Part shown: positions 1 through 5,654 of the stretch, one piece after another
Position numbering within the stretch: position 1 is the stretch's first letter
How the letters are laid out: the number at the start of each line of letters is the position of its first letter
Assembly (NCBI GenBank): GCA_029262095.1
Contig: JAJDAB010000570.1
Coordinates: forward strand, 1 to 5,654
From: Candidatus Hydrogenedentota bacterium
GTDB taxonomy: Bacteria; Hydrogenedentota; Hydrogenedentia; Hydrogenedentales; SLHB01
Direction: 5' to 3'
Length of the DNA stretch: 5,654 nt
Position numbers and translations under genes: made by a program
Notes under the pieces: generated by a model
What the model was told of the DNA's origin: nothing
The model's input: only the letters and a program-made list of their open reading frames with translations
Database searches by the model: none

Positions 1-1493
1 TCGCCGTCGAGTTGGCCTGACTCCGCTAGACGAATCGCCGTCGCGACGACATCCTCATCAAACTGTGTGCCGCTGCCCTCACCAAGCTGTTCAACGACTT
101 GCGCCGTCGACAGTGCTTTACGAAACGGCATGTCGTGCGCCATGGCGTCGTAGGCGTCTGCGACGGATACGATGCGTACGAGCGGCGAGATGGCGTCGCC
201 TTTCAGTTTGTCGGGATAGCCGGACCCGTCCAAGCGTTCGTGGTGGCTGCGGACGATGTCCAGATGTTTTGGAGACAAGCGTTTCACCTGCTTCAATATG
301 TCGTACCCAATGACGGGATGTTGACGAATCGTCTCCCATTCCGGACTCGACAGTGCGTCGTGTTTGAGCAGGATTGTGTCCGGGACGCCGATTTTTCCAA
401 TGTCGTGAAAGTGACTGGCGACGGTCAGCGTGGTGATCTCTTCTTCCGTGATGCCCAACGCACGTGCGATCGCGATCGAAGCATTACACACGCGGCGGCT
501 GTGATCGATGGTCGTCGGGTCTTTCGCCTCGAGCAGCCGCGCCATCGCGTGGATAGTTTCGAGGTGCGCGTCGTCGATATCCCGAATGAGCCGGGCATTT
601 TCTATCGCGACCGAGGCATGATTCGCAATAATACTGAGTCGCTTTAAGTCGCCTTCGCTAAATGAATGGTCTTCGTGCTTTTGGGTGACGTTGATGACGG
701 CAAGCACGCGTTGCGCATCGCCTGAGGTGTCGCCGGAAATCCCTGGCTTGTGCTCAAGCGGAACAGAAATAAACGATCGGTTTTCTAATCGACGGCTTCG
801 GCGTTCAATCTCCGGGTCGTCGCCGACATTGGGCATCAGCAATGCCGCGCCTGTTTCAGCCACGAGTCCCGAAATGCCCGAACCCATCGCGATGCGTTCG
901 GCCTTCGCTTCTTCGGGCAAGCCACGGCTCGCGGCGATACTGAGCGCTTTGCCATCCTCGCTCGTCAACATGATGGAACCGCGCGATGCTCCGACTCCGG
1001 TCATGGCCGCTTCGAGCACATATTCGAGTAGTTGATGTTCGTCGTGAATGGATGCGATCTGCTCACTGATGTTGAACAGCTCGTTCATCGAATGGAGGTG
1101 GACGTTCTCGTTCGCAAGCTTATACCGCTCAAGCGCATTTGAAACCGCCATCTTCACTTCGCTGAGACTGAAAGGCTTAAGCACGTAATCGTAAGCGCCT
1201 TCGCGGACCGCCGCGCGTGCCGTTTCCAGCGTGGCGAAACCAGTCATGACGATCGGGACTAGTGCAGGGCGCATCTTGCGAGCACGGCGAATAAGTTCGA
1301 TGCCATCCATCTCAGGCATCATGATGTCCGTGAACAAGAGGACAAAATCGTCGTCCGCCTCGAGCGCGTCAAGCGCCGCTGGCGCATTCGGACGTGACTC
1401 GACCGGATAGCCCTCGTCTTCAAGGATATCGCTCAGTAGCTCACGGATAACGGCCTCGTCATCGACGACGAGGATCTTGTCAGTCCCGCCCAT
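1..1493 (-). CDS. REC-GAF-HD-GYP response regulator, predicted c-di-GMP phosphodiesterase (3' end outside window)
   Basis: Cytoplasmic two-component response regulator predicted to hydrolyse cyclic-di-GMP when its receiver is phosphorylated. I translated 497 codons without a stop before the window edge cuts the C-terminus. Receiver domain is about residues 5-120, with acidic pocket D11/D12, phospho-acceptor D56 (in FTDIMMPEMDG), T84 and K106 (LKPF). A helical linker leads to a GAF domain at about 135-300, a likely small-molecule or dimer-signalling sensor. HD-GYP spans about 310 to the edge: H331, HD at 363-364 with K367 (HDIGKIG), H392, HH at 417-418, DGSGYP at 422-427 and D446 (VADAYDAM). 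All family metal-binding and GYP landmarks are present, so activity is likely. The GTQFD motif (475-479) normally lies close to the end, so little should be missing. The start is ATG with GGGGGA 5 nt upstream and no earlier receiver homology. A promoter lies just upstream, so the gene can be transcribed on its own. No partner kinase is in the window. Confidence 0.95.
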   Translation of the reverse strand, partial: MGGTDKILVVDDEAVIRELLSDILEDEGYPVESRPNAPAALDALEADDDFVLLFTDIMMPEMDGIELIRRARKMRPALVPIVMTGFATLETARAAVREGAYDYVLKPFSLSEVKMAVSNALERYKLANENVHLHSMNELFNISEQIASIHDEHQLLEYVLEAAMTGVGASRGSIMLTSEDGKALSIAASRGLPEEAKAERIAMGSGISGLVAETGAALLMPNVGDDPEIERRSRRLENRSFISVPLEHKPGISGDTSGDAQRVLAVINVTQKHEDHSFSEGDLKRLSIIANHASVAIENARLIRDIDDAHLETIHAMARLLEAKDPTTIDHSRRVCNASIAIARALGITEEEITTLTVASHFHDIGKIGVPDTILLKHDALSSPEWETIRQHPVIGYDILKQVKRLSPKHLDIVRSHHERLDGSGYPDKLKGDAISPLVRIVSVADAYDAMAHDMPFRKALSTAQVVEQLGEGSGTQFDEDVVATAIRLAESGQLDG

Positions 1494-1526
1494 CAAGTTC
1501 CCCCAAGATTGGACCCCACTCGGCGA

Positions 1527-1555
1527 ATAGTACCATATTTCTTCACGGATGAAAA
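1527..1555 (-). promoter_or_regulatory. Candidate sigma70-type extended -10 promoter for the HD-GYP regulator gene
   Basis: Reading the minus strand, TTTTCA (1555-1550, four of six matches to TTGACA) is followed by a 17-bp spacer and TACTAT (1532-1527, four of six matches to TATAAT). TG sits one base before the -10 hexamer (TGGTACTAT), the extended -10 arrangement. Predicted transcription start is near 1520, giving a leader of about 27 nt that contains the GGGGGA ribosome binding site (1504-1499). This is consensus matching by eye, not a scored prediction. Confidence 0.5.
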
Positions 1556-1666
1556 AAGATTATTGACAAAAGTGACGGTTTTACGTGGGCGTGCCACAAG
1601 TCAGTGTGGTGATCTGCGAAGAATCGGCTAGATGTAGTTGCACCGTTTAAGACAAGCGATTCGCGA

Positions 1667-2536
1667 CTAGTTCTCGATAAAGCCGCTATTTTCCAAAAAC
1701 GCTACCATCGCGGAGGTGGTTTCTTCGTAGGCCGATCCGTCACCTCTCCCGAAAAAGAAGAAACCATGCCCGGCACCCTCAAAACTCACCAACCGGCAAT
1801 CGTTTCCCGCTTCGACCATCGCCTTCTCGAAACCGACGGCCTGAGTGTGTCGCACCGTCTTGTCCGCAGTGCCGTGGAATATCAGCGTCGGCGGCGCGTC
1901 CGTCTTGACCAGCTGCAACGGTGAAGCTTTTGTGTTTCGCCCCTGCCAACGATACGTGTCCGGGAGTTTAGCGATGTTTAATGCAGGGTTGAACAAGACC
2001 ATCGCGTCCGCAAATGCGGGTACGGATGTATCCTCGCCCTCGGCATCGAACCCGGCGACATCGAGTCCAATGCACGCCGCCAAATGGCCCCCAGCCGAGC
2101 CGCCACCGACCGCGATTCGATCGGGACCGATCCCAAGATCAGCAGCATTCGAGCGCACATATCGCATCGCGGATTTGGCGTCTTCCAAGCAACGCCACGC
2201 AGGCGTACCGTGCTTCTTCGTGAGCCGATATTCCGCGGTGATTGCCACCATCCCCTTCGAGGCGAGCAATCGACAATGAGGCGCAAATTGATCGGGGATC
2301 CCAGATCGCCATCCACCACCGTGGAAAAACACGATCGCGCCGCGTTCATCGCCCGCGCTGAGCTTCTCGGGGTTGTAGATAAATACTCGCAGTTTCGTTT
2401 CTTCGGTCGTCTTATAGACTTCGACCCGCGACGCATCGCTGAGATTGGAGTCCTCCTGGGCTACTGCGAGTTGCGCAACGTCCAAAGAAACCACGCACAT
2501 CAACGCTGAACAAAAAAAGGAAGGCCTCCCTATCAT
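1667..2536 (-). CDS. Secreted alpha/beta-hydrolase, BD-FAE/HSL-like esterase
   Basis: Predicted exported carboxylesterase of the alpha/beta-hydrolase fold, 289 residues. The N-terminus looks like a Sec signal peptide: short basic n-region with R4, hydrophobic stretch about 7-25, and a plausible cleavage after AVA (residues 24-26, before QED). No lipobox is seen, so a soluble periplasmic or extracellular enzyme is expected. Oxyanion-hole motif HGGGW is at 72-76, nucleophile elbow GGGSAGG at 144-150 with S147, acid D225 (HGTADKT) and catalytic H257 (GAGHGFFFF). HGGGW plus GGSAGG fits the BD-FAE/acetyl-xylan-esterase-like group often found in polysaccharide-degrading bacteria; the actual substrate cannot be read from sequence. 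The ATG at 2536 is chosen because AAGGG lies 6 nt upstream and it keeps the complete signal peptide; ATG at codon 13 would remove most of it. Spacers of 152 bp and 173 bp on either side suggest a free-standing gene. Codons 6-8 contain a run of seven T. Confidence 0.92.
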   Translation of the reverse strand: MIGRPSFFCSALMCVVSLDVAQLAVAQEDSNLSDASRVEVYKTTEETKLRVFIYNPEKLSAGDERGAIVFFHGGGWRSGIPDQFAPHCRLLASKGMVAITAEYRLTKKHGTPAWRCLEDAKSAMRYVRSNAADLGIGPDRIAVGGGSAGGHLAACIGLDVAGFDAEGEDTSVPAFADAMVLFNPALNIAKLPDTYRWQGRNTKASPLQLVKTDAPPTLIFHGTADKTVRHTQAVGFEKAMVEAGNDCRLVSFEGAGHGFFFFGRGDGSAYEETTSAMVAFLENSGFIEN

Positions 2537-2572
2537 ATTTTACCCTTCGTGAAGCGTACTAAAATTTTCGTT

Positions 2573-2600
2573 GTAAACGTCGTTCCGTAAACGTCATTTC
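2573..2600. repeat. Tandem duplication of a 14-bp unit next to the palindromic element
   Basis: GTAAACGTCGTTCC (2573-2586) is followed directly by GTAAACGTCATTTC (2587-2600), identical at 12 of 14 positions. The second copy overlaps the left end of the palindromic element by nine bases (2592-2600). It may be a small local duplication generated when the element inserted or expanded. It lies about 40 bp upstream of the hydrolase start, so it could also influence that promoter region. Confidence 0.6.
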
Positions 2601-2649
2601 GAGCGAAGCCGAGAAATCTACTTAGACAAACATGTCGCTCGACATGACG
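2592..2649. repeat. Palindromic intergenic element with GTCATTTCGAGCGAAG-type core
   Basis: The ends form an inverted repeat: CGTCATTTCGAGCGA (2592-2606) against TCGCTCGACATGACG (2635-2649), 14 of 15 positions complementary. A competing inner hairpin, CATGTC-GCTC-GACATG (2631-2646), uses the right arm alone. The left half, GTCATTTCGAGCGAAG followed by CGAGAAATCT, resembles a class of short dispersed palindromic repeats that I know from many bacterial genomes; whether it is multicopy here cannot be seen from one window. On the minus strand it is transcribed about 40 nt after the argH stop. The inner hairpin there is followed by TTTGTCT, so it may help terminate or stabilise the argH message, although the T-tract is poor for a classic intrinsic terminator. 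Confidence 0.65.
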
Positions 2650-2688
2650 CATTTCATCATCATCATTGCTCCGCGCGCATCGTGATGC

Positions 2689-4059
2689 TCAAAGGCTTTT
2701 CTTCGCACGCTTCAATGCAGCTTTGACCCGCCGTGGAGCCGTGCCCCCGGGTTGATCGCGGCGACGAAGCATCGCGTCGAGTTCGATCGCTGTCAGCGCG
2801 TTCGCATCGAAGACCTTCGAGAACGTACGCAATTCTTCAACGCTCAGCTCGGGTAACCGTTTCTTGTGCTTGGTGCAATACAGCACGAGCTTGCCCACAA
2901 TGCCGTGTGCCTCGCGAAACGGAACGCCCCGTTCAGCGAGGAAGTCGGCCAAGTCTGTTGCTTCGAGAAATCCATCACGGCACGCTTCCTTCATTCGCGC
3001 CCGATTTACTCTGATACTCGGGATCATTTTCGCGGTGACTACAAGGCAAAGTTGGAGCGTGTCGGAAGCATCGAATACGGGCTCTTTGTCCTCTTGCAAG
3101 TCGCGGTTGTACGTGAGCGGAAGTCCTTTCATAAGGACAAGTAGCGCATTCAAATCACCGTAGACGCGGCCCGTCTTACCCCGTACCAATTCGGCGACAT
3201 CCGGATTCTTCTTTTGCGGCATGATGCTCGATCCGGTCGTAAATGCGTCGCCAATCTCGATGTACGCGTACTCCTGGGTCGACCACAACACCAACTCTTC
3301 GCACATTCGGGACAAGTGCATCATCGTAGTCGACGCGTGCGAACAAAACTCGATCGCGTTATCGCGATCGGATACGGCGTCCATGCTATTTGTAGTGACG
3401 CCGTTGAAATCGAGTTCCGCCGCAACCATCTTTCGGTCAATGGGATAGGGCGTACCGGCCATCGCCGCAGAACCAAGCGGACACACGTTGACCCGTTTTC
3501 GCAGTTCGGCGAACCGTTGACGATCGCGCGCAAACATATCAAAGTAGGCGAGCAGATGATGCGCAAAGAGGACCGGCTGCGCATGTTGCAGATGCGTACA
3601 CCCCGGCAGAATAACGTCGACATGCTTGTCCGCGAAGGTTACGATCGCGCGCTGAAGGTCGCGAAGTCGTTCGTCGATGGCATCGATCTGGTCGCGCATC
3701 CACAATCGAAGATCGAGCGCTATTTGATCATTGCGGCTACGGCCCGTGTGCAGACGCTTGCCCGCCGCGCCGATACGTTTGACCAGCGCCGCCTCGATGT
3801 TCGAATGCACGTCTTCCATCGCAGGATCGAACGTGAATTTGCCAGCGGTAATCGTCTTACCAATGGCGTTCAGACCCGAAATAATTTTGGCGCTATCGCT
3901 TTTCGTGATGATCCCACACGTACCGAGCATTCGAGCGTGCGCAATGCTTCCGCGAATGTCCCACGGCGCTAACCGCGCATCAAACGACACCGACTCGCCG
4001 AGTTGCTCGACCAGCCGGTCCGTTTTGCCCTCGAATCTACCGCCCCAAAGTTTCGCCAT
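2689..4059 (-). CDS. argH: Argininosuccinate lyase
   Basis: Cytoplasmic lyase for the last step of arginine biosynthesis, splitting argininosuccinate into arginine and fumarate; the family works as a homotetramer with active sites built from three subunits. The protein is 456 residues, the usual bacterial size. The N-terminus starts with the typical AKLWGGRF. Conserved blocks are SNIEAAL (86-92), TGRSRNDQ (105-112), THLQHAQP (155-162, containing the expected catalytic-acid histidine H156) and the fumarase/aspartase-superfamily signature GSSIMPQKKNP (276-286), where S278 is the likely catalytic base on the flexible loop. The C-terminal domain (about 360-456) includes the TDLADFL and VPFREAHG segments typical of ArgH. 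The ATG at 4059 is the only start giving the canonical N-terminus; its ribosome binding site (GCGGGA, about 4 nt upstream) is modest. No other arginine gene is in the window. Spacers on both sides suggest separate transcription. Confidence 0.98.
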   Translation of the reverse strand: MAKLWGGRFEGKTDRLVEQLGESVSFDARLAPWDIRGSIAHARMLGTCGIITKSDSAKIISGLNAIGKTITAGKFTFDPAMEDVHSNIEAALVKRIGAAGKRLHTGRSRNDQIALDLRLWMRDQIDAIDERLRDLQRAIVTFADKHVDVILPGCTHLQHAQPVLFAHHLLAYFDMFARDRQRFAELRKRVNVCPLGSAAMAGTPYPIDRKMVAAELDFNGVTTNSMDAVSDRDNAIEFCSHASTTMMHLSRMCEELVLWSTQEYAYIEIGDAFTTGSSIMPQKKNPDVAELVRGKTGRVYGDLNALLVLMKGLPLTYNRDLQEDKEPVFDASDTLQLCLVVTAKMIPSIRVNRARMKEACRDGFLEATDLADFLAERGVPFREAHGIVGKLVLYCTKHKKRLPELSVEELRTFSKVFDANALTAIELDAMLRRRDQPGGTAPRRVKAALKRAKKSL

Positions 4060-4118
4060 TCATCCCGCTTTCGCTAGTCATTAGTATTGGTCAACGCTGA
4101 ACTATGCGCACGTAGGCA

Positions 4119-4148
4119 ATATTATCAGGGGGAAACGACAAAAGTCCC
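4119..4148 (-). promoter_or_regulatory. Possible argH promoter
   Basis: On the minus strand, TGATAATAT provides an extended -10 (TG at 4127-4126, hexamer TAATAT at 4124-4119; the overlapping GATAAT at 4126-4121 matches TATAAT at five of six). The -35 is weak: GGGACT (4148-4143) at 18-bp spacing matches TTGACA at only three positions. A start near 4112 would give a leader of about 50 nt. The AT-rich -10 stands out from the surrounding GC-richer sequence, but the call rests on that alone. Confidence 0.3.
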
Positions 4149-4160
4149 GGCGGAAAATGA

Positions 4161-4174
4161 ACAAGCATGCTTGT
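4161..4174. repeat. Perfect 14-bp palindrome between the response regulator gene and argH
   Basis: ACAAGCATGCTTGT is a perfect dyad: as RNA, a 5-bp stem with CATG loop. On the minus strand it begins 35 nt after the response-regulator stop and is followed by TCATTTTCC, so it could be a weak terminator for that gene. It also sits just upstream of the possible argH promoter, so it could instead be a binding site for a dimeric regulator. The stem is short and the T-tract interrupted, so neither role is established. Confidence 0.45.
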
Positions 4175-4209
4175 CGATTAGGGTCGGTCCGCCTCACGCG
4201 GAAGAAACG

Positions 4210-4626
4210 CTAGTGCGATTCTTCGGATGCGAGGTCGAGGGAATCCGCACGCATGAGCGAATTCCAATACGCGCGCTCTAACGTAGTGGAGAATTGGTCT
4301 AGGCTGAACGGTTTGCGAATGTAGCCGTCCGCGCCCGCGCGGAGCGCCATGGTTCGCGAATGGTTCTCGTGGTAGGCGGTCATGAGGATGACGCCGATGG
4401 CCGGTTGCTTTTCGCGAATGGTGGCGAGAAACTCGATGCCATCTATGCCGGGCATCTCAACATCGCTTACGACAAGGTTGTATTTCTTTTCGCCGATTTG
4501 CTTGAGTCCGTCCGTTGCGCTGGAGGCCACGGATACTGAATAGCCTTGCCGTTCGAGATGAATGCCGAGTAACTCAGTGATAACTGAGTCGTCGTCAACT
4601 ACGAGGACATGAACCTGGCTAATCAT
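4210..4626 (-). CDS. Stand-alone receiver (CheY/Spo0F-like) response regulator
   Basis: Single-domain response regulator of 138 residues, expected to take phosphate from a histidine kinase or phosphotransfer protein and act through protein contacts, since no DNA-binding or enzymatic domain follows. Receiver landmarks are complete: acidic residues D11-D13 (LVVDDD), phospho-acceptor D55 (VSDVEMPGIDG), T83 (LMTAY), aromatic switch Y102 and K105 (RKPF). Residues 108-138 form the final helix and a short acidic tail. The start at 4626 places the first beta strand at residues 5-10, as normal for the family. It is not well supported by a ribosome binding site: AGGAA is about 13 nt upstream. An in-frame ATG at 4677 would add 17 residues and has no visible ribosome binding site; one at 4776 would overlap atpC by 44 bp and is unlikely. 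No clear terminator separates it from atpC, so read-through from the ATP synthase operon is possible. Partner kinase unknown. Confidence 0.9.
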   Translation of the reverse strand: MISQVHVLVVDDDSVITELLGIHLERQGYSVSVASSATDGLKQIGEKKYNLVVSDVEMPGIDGIEFLATIREKQPAIGVILMTAYHENHSRTMALRAGADGYIRKPFSLDQFSTTLERAYWNSLMRADSLDLASEESH

Positions 4627-4663
4627 AACGAGTCGAGCGTTCCTTTCCTCTACTTGATCACGA

Positions 4664-4692
4664 ACTGTACTGTTCATCGGTGGGAAAAGCAA
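4664..4692 (-). promoter_or_regulatory. Weak candidate promoter for the stand-alone response regulator
   Basis: On the minus strand, TTGCTT (4692-4687) and TACAGT (4669-4664) are separated by exactly 17 bp. They match the sigma70 consensus at three and four of six positions. Transcription would start near 4657, leaving a leader of about 30 nt before the 4626 start codon and excluding the ATG at 4677. This is listed because the spacing is ideal; the hexamers themselves are poor. Confidence 0.22.
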
Positions 4693-4732
4693 GCACTGTA
4701 GCCAGGCATTGATAACAGCGATATTTATCGAA

Positions 4733-5155
4733 TTAGTAGCCGTCCCTACCGTGGGCGTGCAGTCGGGCTTGAGCACGCAGGAGGGAGGCCTCGGACCGGG
4801 TCATGTCGTGATCGCCGGCGATCGCGCCAAGGCGCTCCTCCGCTCGTTGTTGCGAGGCGTGAGCGCGTTCGGCATCAATATCGTCGCCCATTTCATAGGA
4901 CTCGGTGAGGACGAGAATCCGATCACGAGAGACCTCAGCGAACCCGCCGTGGACGGCATAGTGCCGTTCGCCGCCCTCCGGGTCGACGACAATCATGACG
5001 CCGGGCCGTAGCGCGGTCAGCAAGGACGTGTGTTGAGGAAGTACGGTAAGGACGCCTTCGGCACCGGGAAGGACGACCTCGCTCGCTTCAATATTCAGCG
5101 GCTCGGTTTTCGGTGTGTAGATCGCGAATTCCAAACTTGTGCCAGGGTCGGCCAT
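4733..5155 (-). CDS. atpC: F1Fo ATP synthase epsilon subunit
   Basis: Epsilon subunit of the F1 central stalk, which binds gamma and the c-ring and can inhibit ATP hydrolysis through its C-terminal helices. The protein is 140 residues, a normal full length. The N-terminal beta-sandwich (about 7-90) shows the family core LPGAEGVLTVLP (29-40), HTSLLTALRPGV (42-53) and GGFAEV (70-75). Residues about 92-135, rich in Ala, Glu, Arg and Gln, form the expected helical hairpin, so the regulatory domain is present. The ATG at 5155 lies 4 bp after the atpD stop, with GAAGG inside the end of atpD serving as ribosome binding site; this indicates an operon and probable translational coupling. The last gene of the usual atp order is thus here, with no further atp gene downstream. 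The stop is TAA at 4735-4733. Confidence 0.97.
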   Translation of the reverse strand: MADPGTSLEFAIYTPKTEPLNIEASEVVLPGAEGVLTVLPQHTSLLTALRPGVMIVVDPEGGERHYAVHGGFAEVSRDRILVLTESYEMGDDIDAERAHASQQRAEERLGAIAGDHDMTRSEASLLRAQARLHAHGRDGY

Positions 5156-5159
5156 GACG

Positions 5160-5654
<495 letters not shown>

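Noticed and set aside
99..647. 182-codon open frame on the plus strand, with other plus-strand frames at 65-313 and 685-1035
   Set aside because: They lie opposite the REC-GAF-HD-GYP frame, which is continuous across the whole region and carries all family motifs.
1585..1594. GTGGGCGTGC occurring here and again at 4750-4759
   Set aside because: A ten-base match in GC-rich sequence, once in a spacer and once inside atpC, with no shared flanks; best explained by chance.
1978..2436. Minus-strand 152-codon frame inside the hydrolase gene, plus plus-strand frames at 1845-2279 and 2084-2509
   Set aside because: Out-of-frame shadows of the hydrolase, which holds a complete catalytic triad; compositions are Arg/Ser/Pro-rich and unlike a folded protein.
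2592..2649. CRISPR repeat or insertion-sequence end
   Set aside because: Only one palindromic unit is present, with no regularly spaced copies, no transposase and no target-site duplication visible.
3214..3972. 252-codon open frame on the plus strand
   Set aside because: Entirely antisense to argH, a certain gene; Arg/Val/His-rich translation with no recognisable domain. It is the usual mirror of a GC-rich coding frame.
4087..4281. 64-codon plus-strand frame across the argH-response regulator spacer
   Set aside because: Overlaps the 3' end of the response regulator on the opposite strand, lacks a ribosome binding site, and its translation has no recognisable feature.
4719..4730. CGATAAATATCG dyad right after the atpC stop as a terminator
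   Set aside because: The stem is AT-rich with only a 2-nt loop and no T-tract follows, so it would not be a stable intrinsic terminator.
4709..5011. Plus-strand frame opposite atpC, and plus-strand frames opposite atpD at 5139-5582
   Set aside because: Antisense to clearly identified ATP synthase genes, with no motifs or ribosome binding site of their own.

Overview
The window is 5.65 kb of bacterial chromosome in which every supported gene lies on the minus strand. Read in the direction of transcription (right to left), the order is: the 3' end of atpD (F1 ATP synthase beta), atpC (F1 epsilon), a single-domain response regulator, argH (argininosuccinate lyase), a secreted alpha/beta-hydrolase, and a long REC-GAF-HD-GYP response regulator that runs off the left edge. 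No tRNA, rRNA, CRISPR array, transposase or phage gene is visible.

Layout. 5654-4733 is the tail of an ATP synthase operon, with atpD and atpC separated by 4 bp. 4732-4627 is a 106-bp spacer before the stand-alone receiver gene at 4626-4210. 4209-4060 is a spacer with a perfect 14-bp palindrome and a possible argH promoter. argH fills 4059-2689. The 152-bp spacer 2688-2537 is the most structured non-coding part: it carries an ATG/CAT triplet run, a 58-bp palindromic element with the GTCATTTCGAGCGAAG-type core of dispersed intergenic repeats, and an abutting 14-bp tandem duplication. The hydrolase (2536-1667) follows. A 173-bp spacer then contains the best-looking promoter in the window, just upstream of the HD-GYP gene (1493 to beyond base 1). 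No stretch over 300 bases lacks a gene.

Organism. Moderately GC-rich coding sequence, purine-rich ribosome binding sites, a Sec-type signal peptide, a bacterial F1 beta/epsilon pair and a secreted GGGSAGG-type esterase suggest a free-living, environmental, non-Actinobacterial species. The esterase type and the mixed gene order recall Planctomycetota, Hydrogenedentota or Acidobacteriota, but this is an impression and not a placement.

How the genes fit. ATP synthase and argH are housekeeping genes. The two response regulators provide phosphorelay input; one couples to cyclic-di-GMP hydrolysis through an intact HD-GYP motif set. The hydrolase probably acts outside the cytoplasm on ester substrates. 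Nothing ties these genes into one pathway, and I see no convincing undescribed system. The most worthwhile leads are the palindromic element behind argH and the possible partnership of the two receiver proteins, neither of which has a kinase in view.
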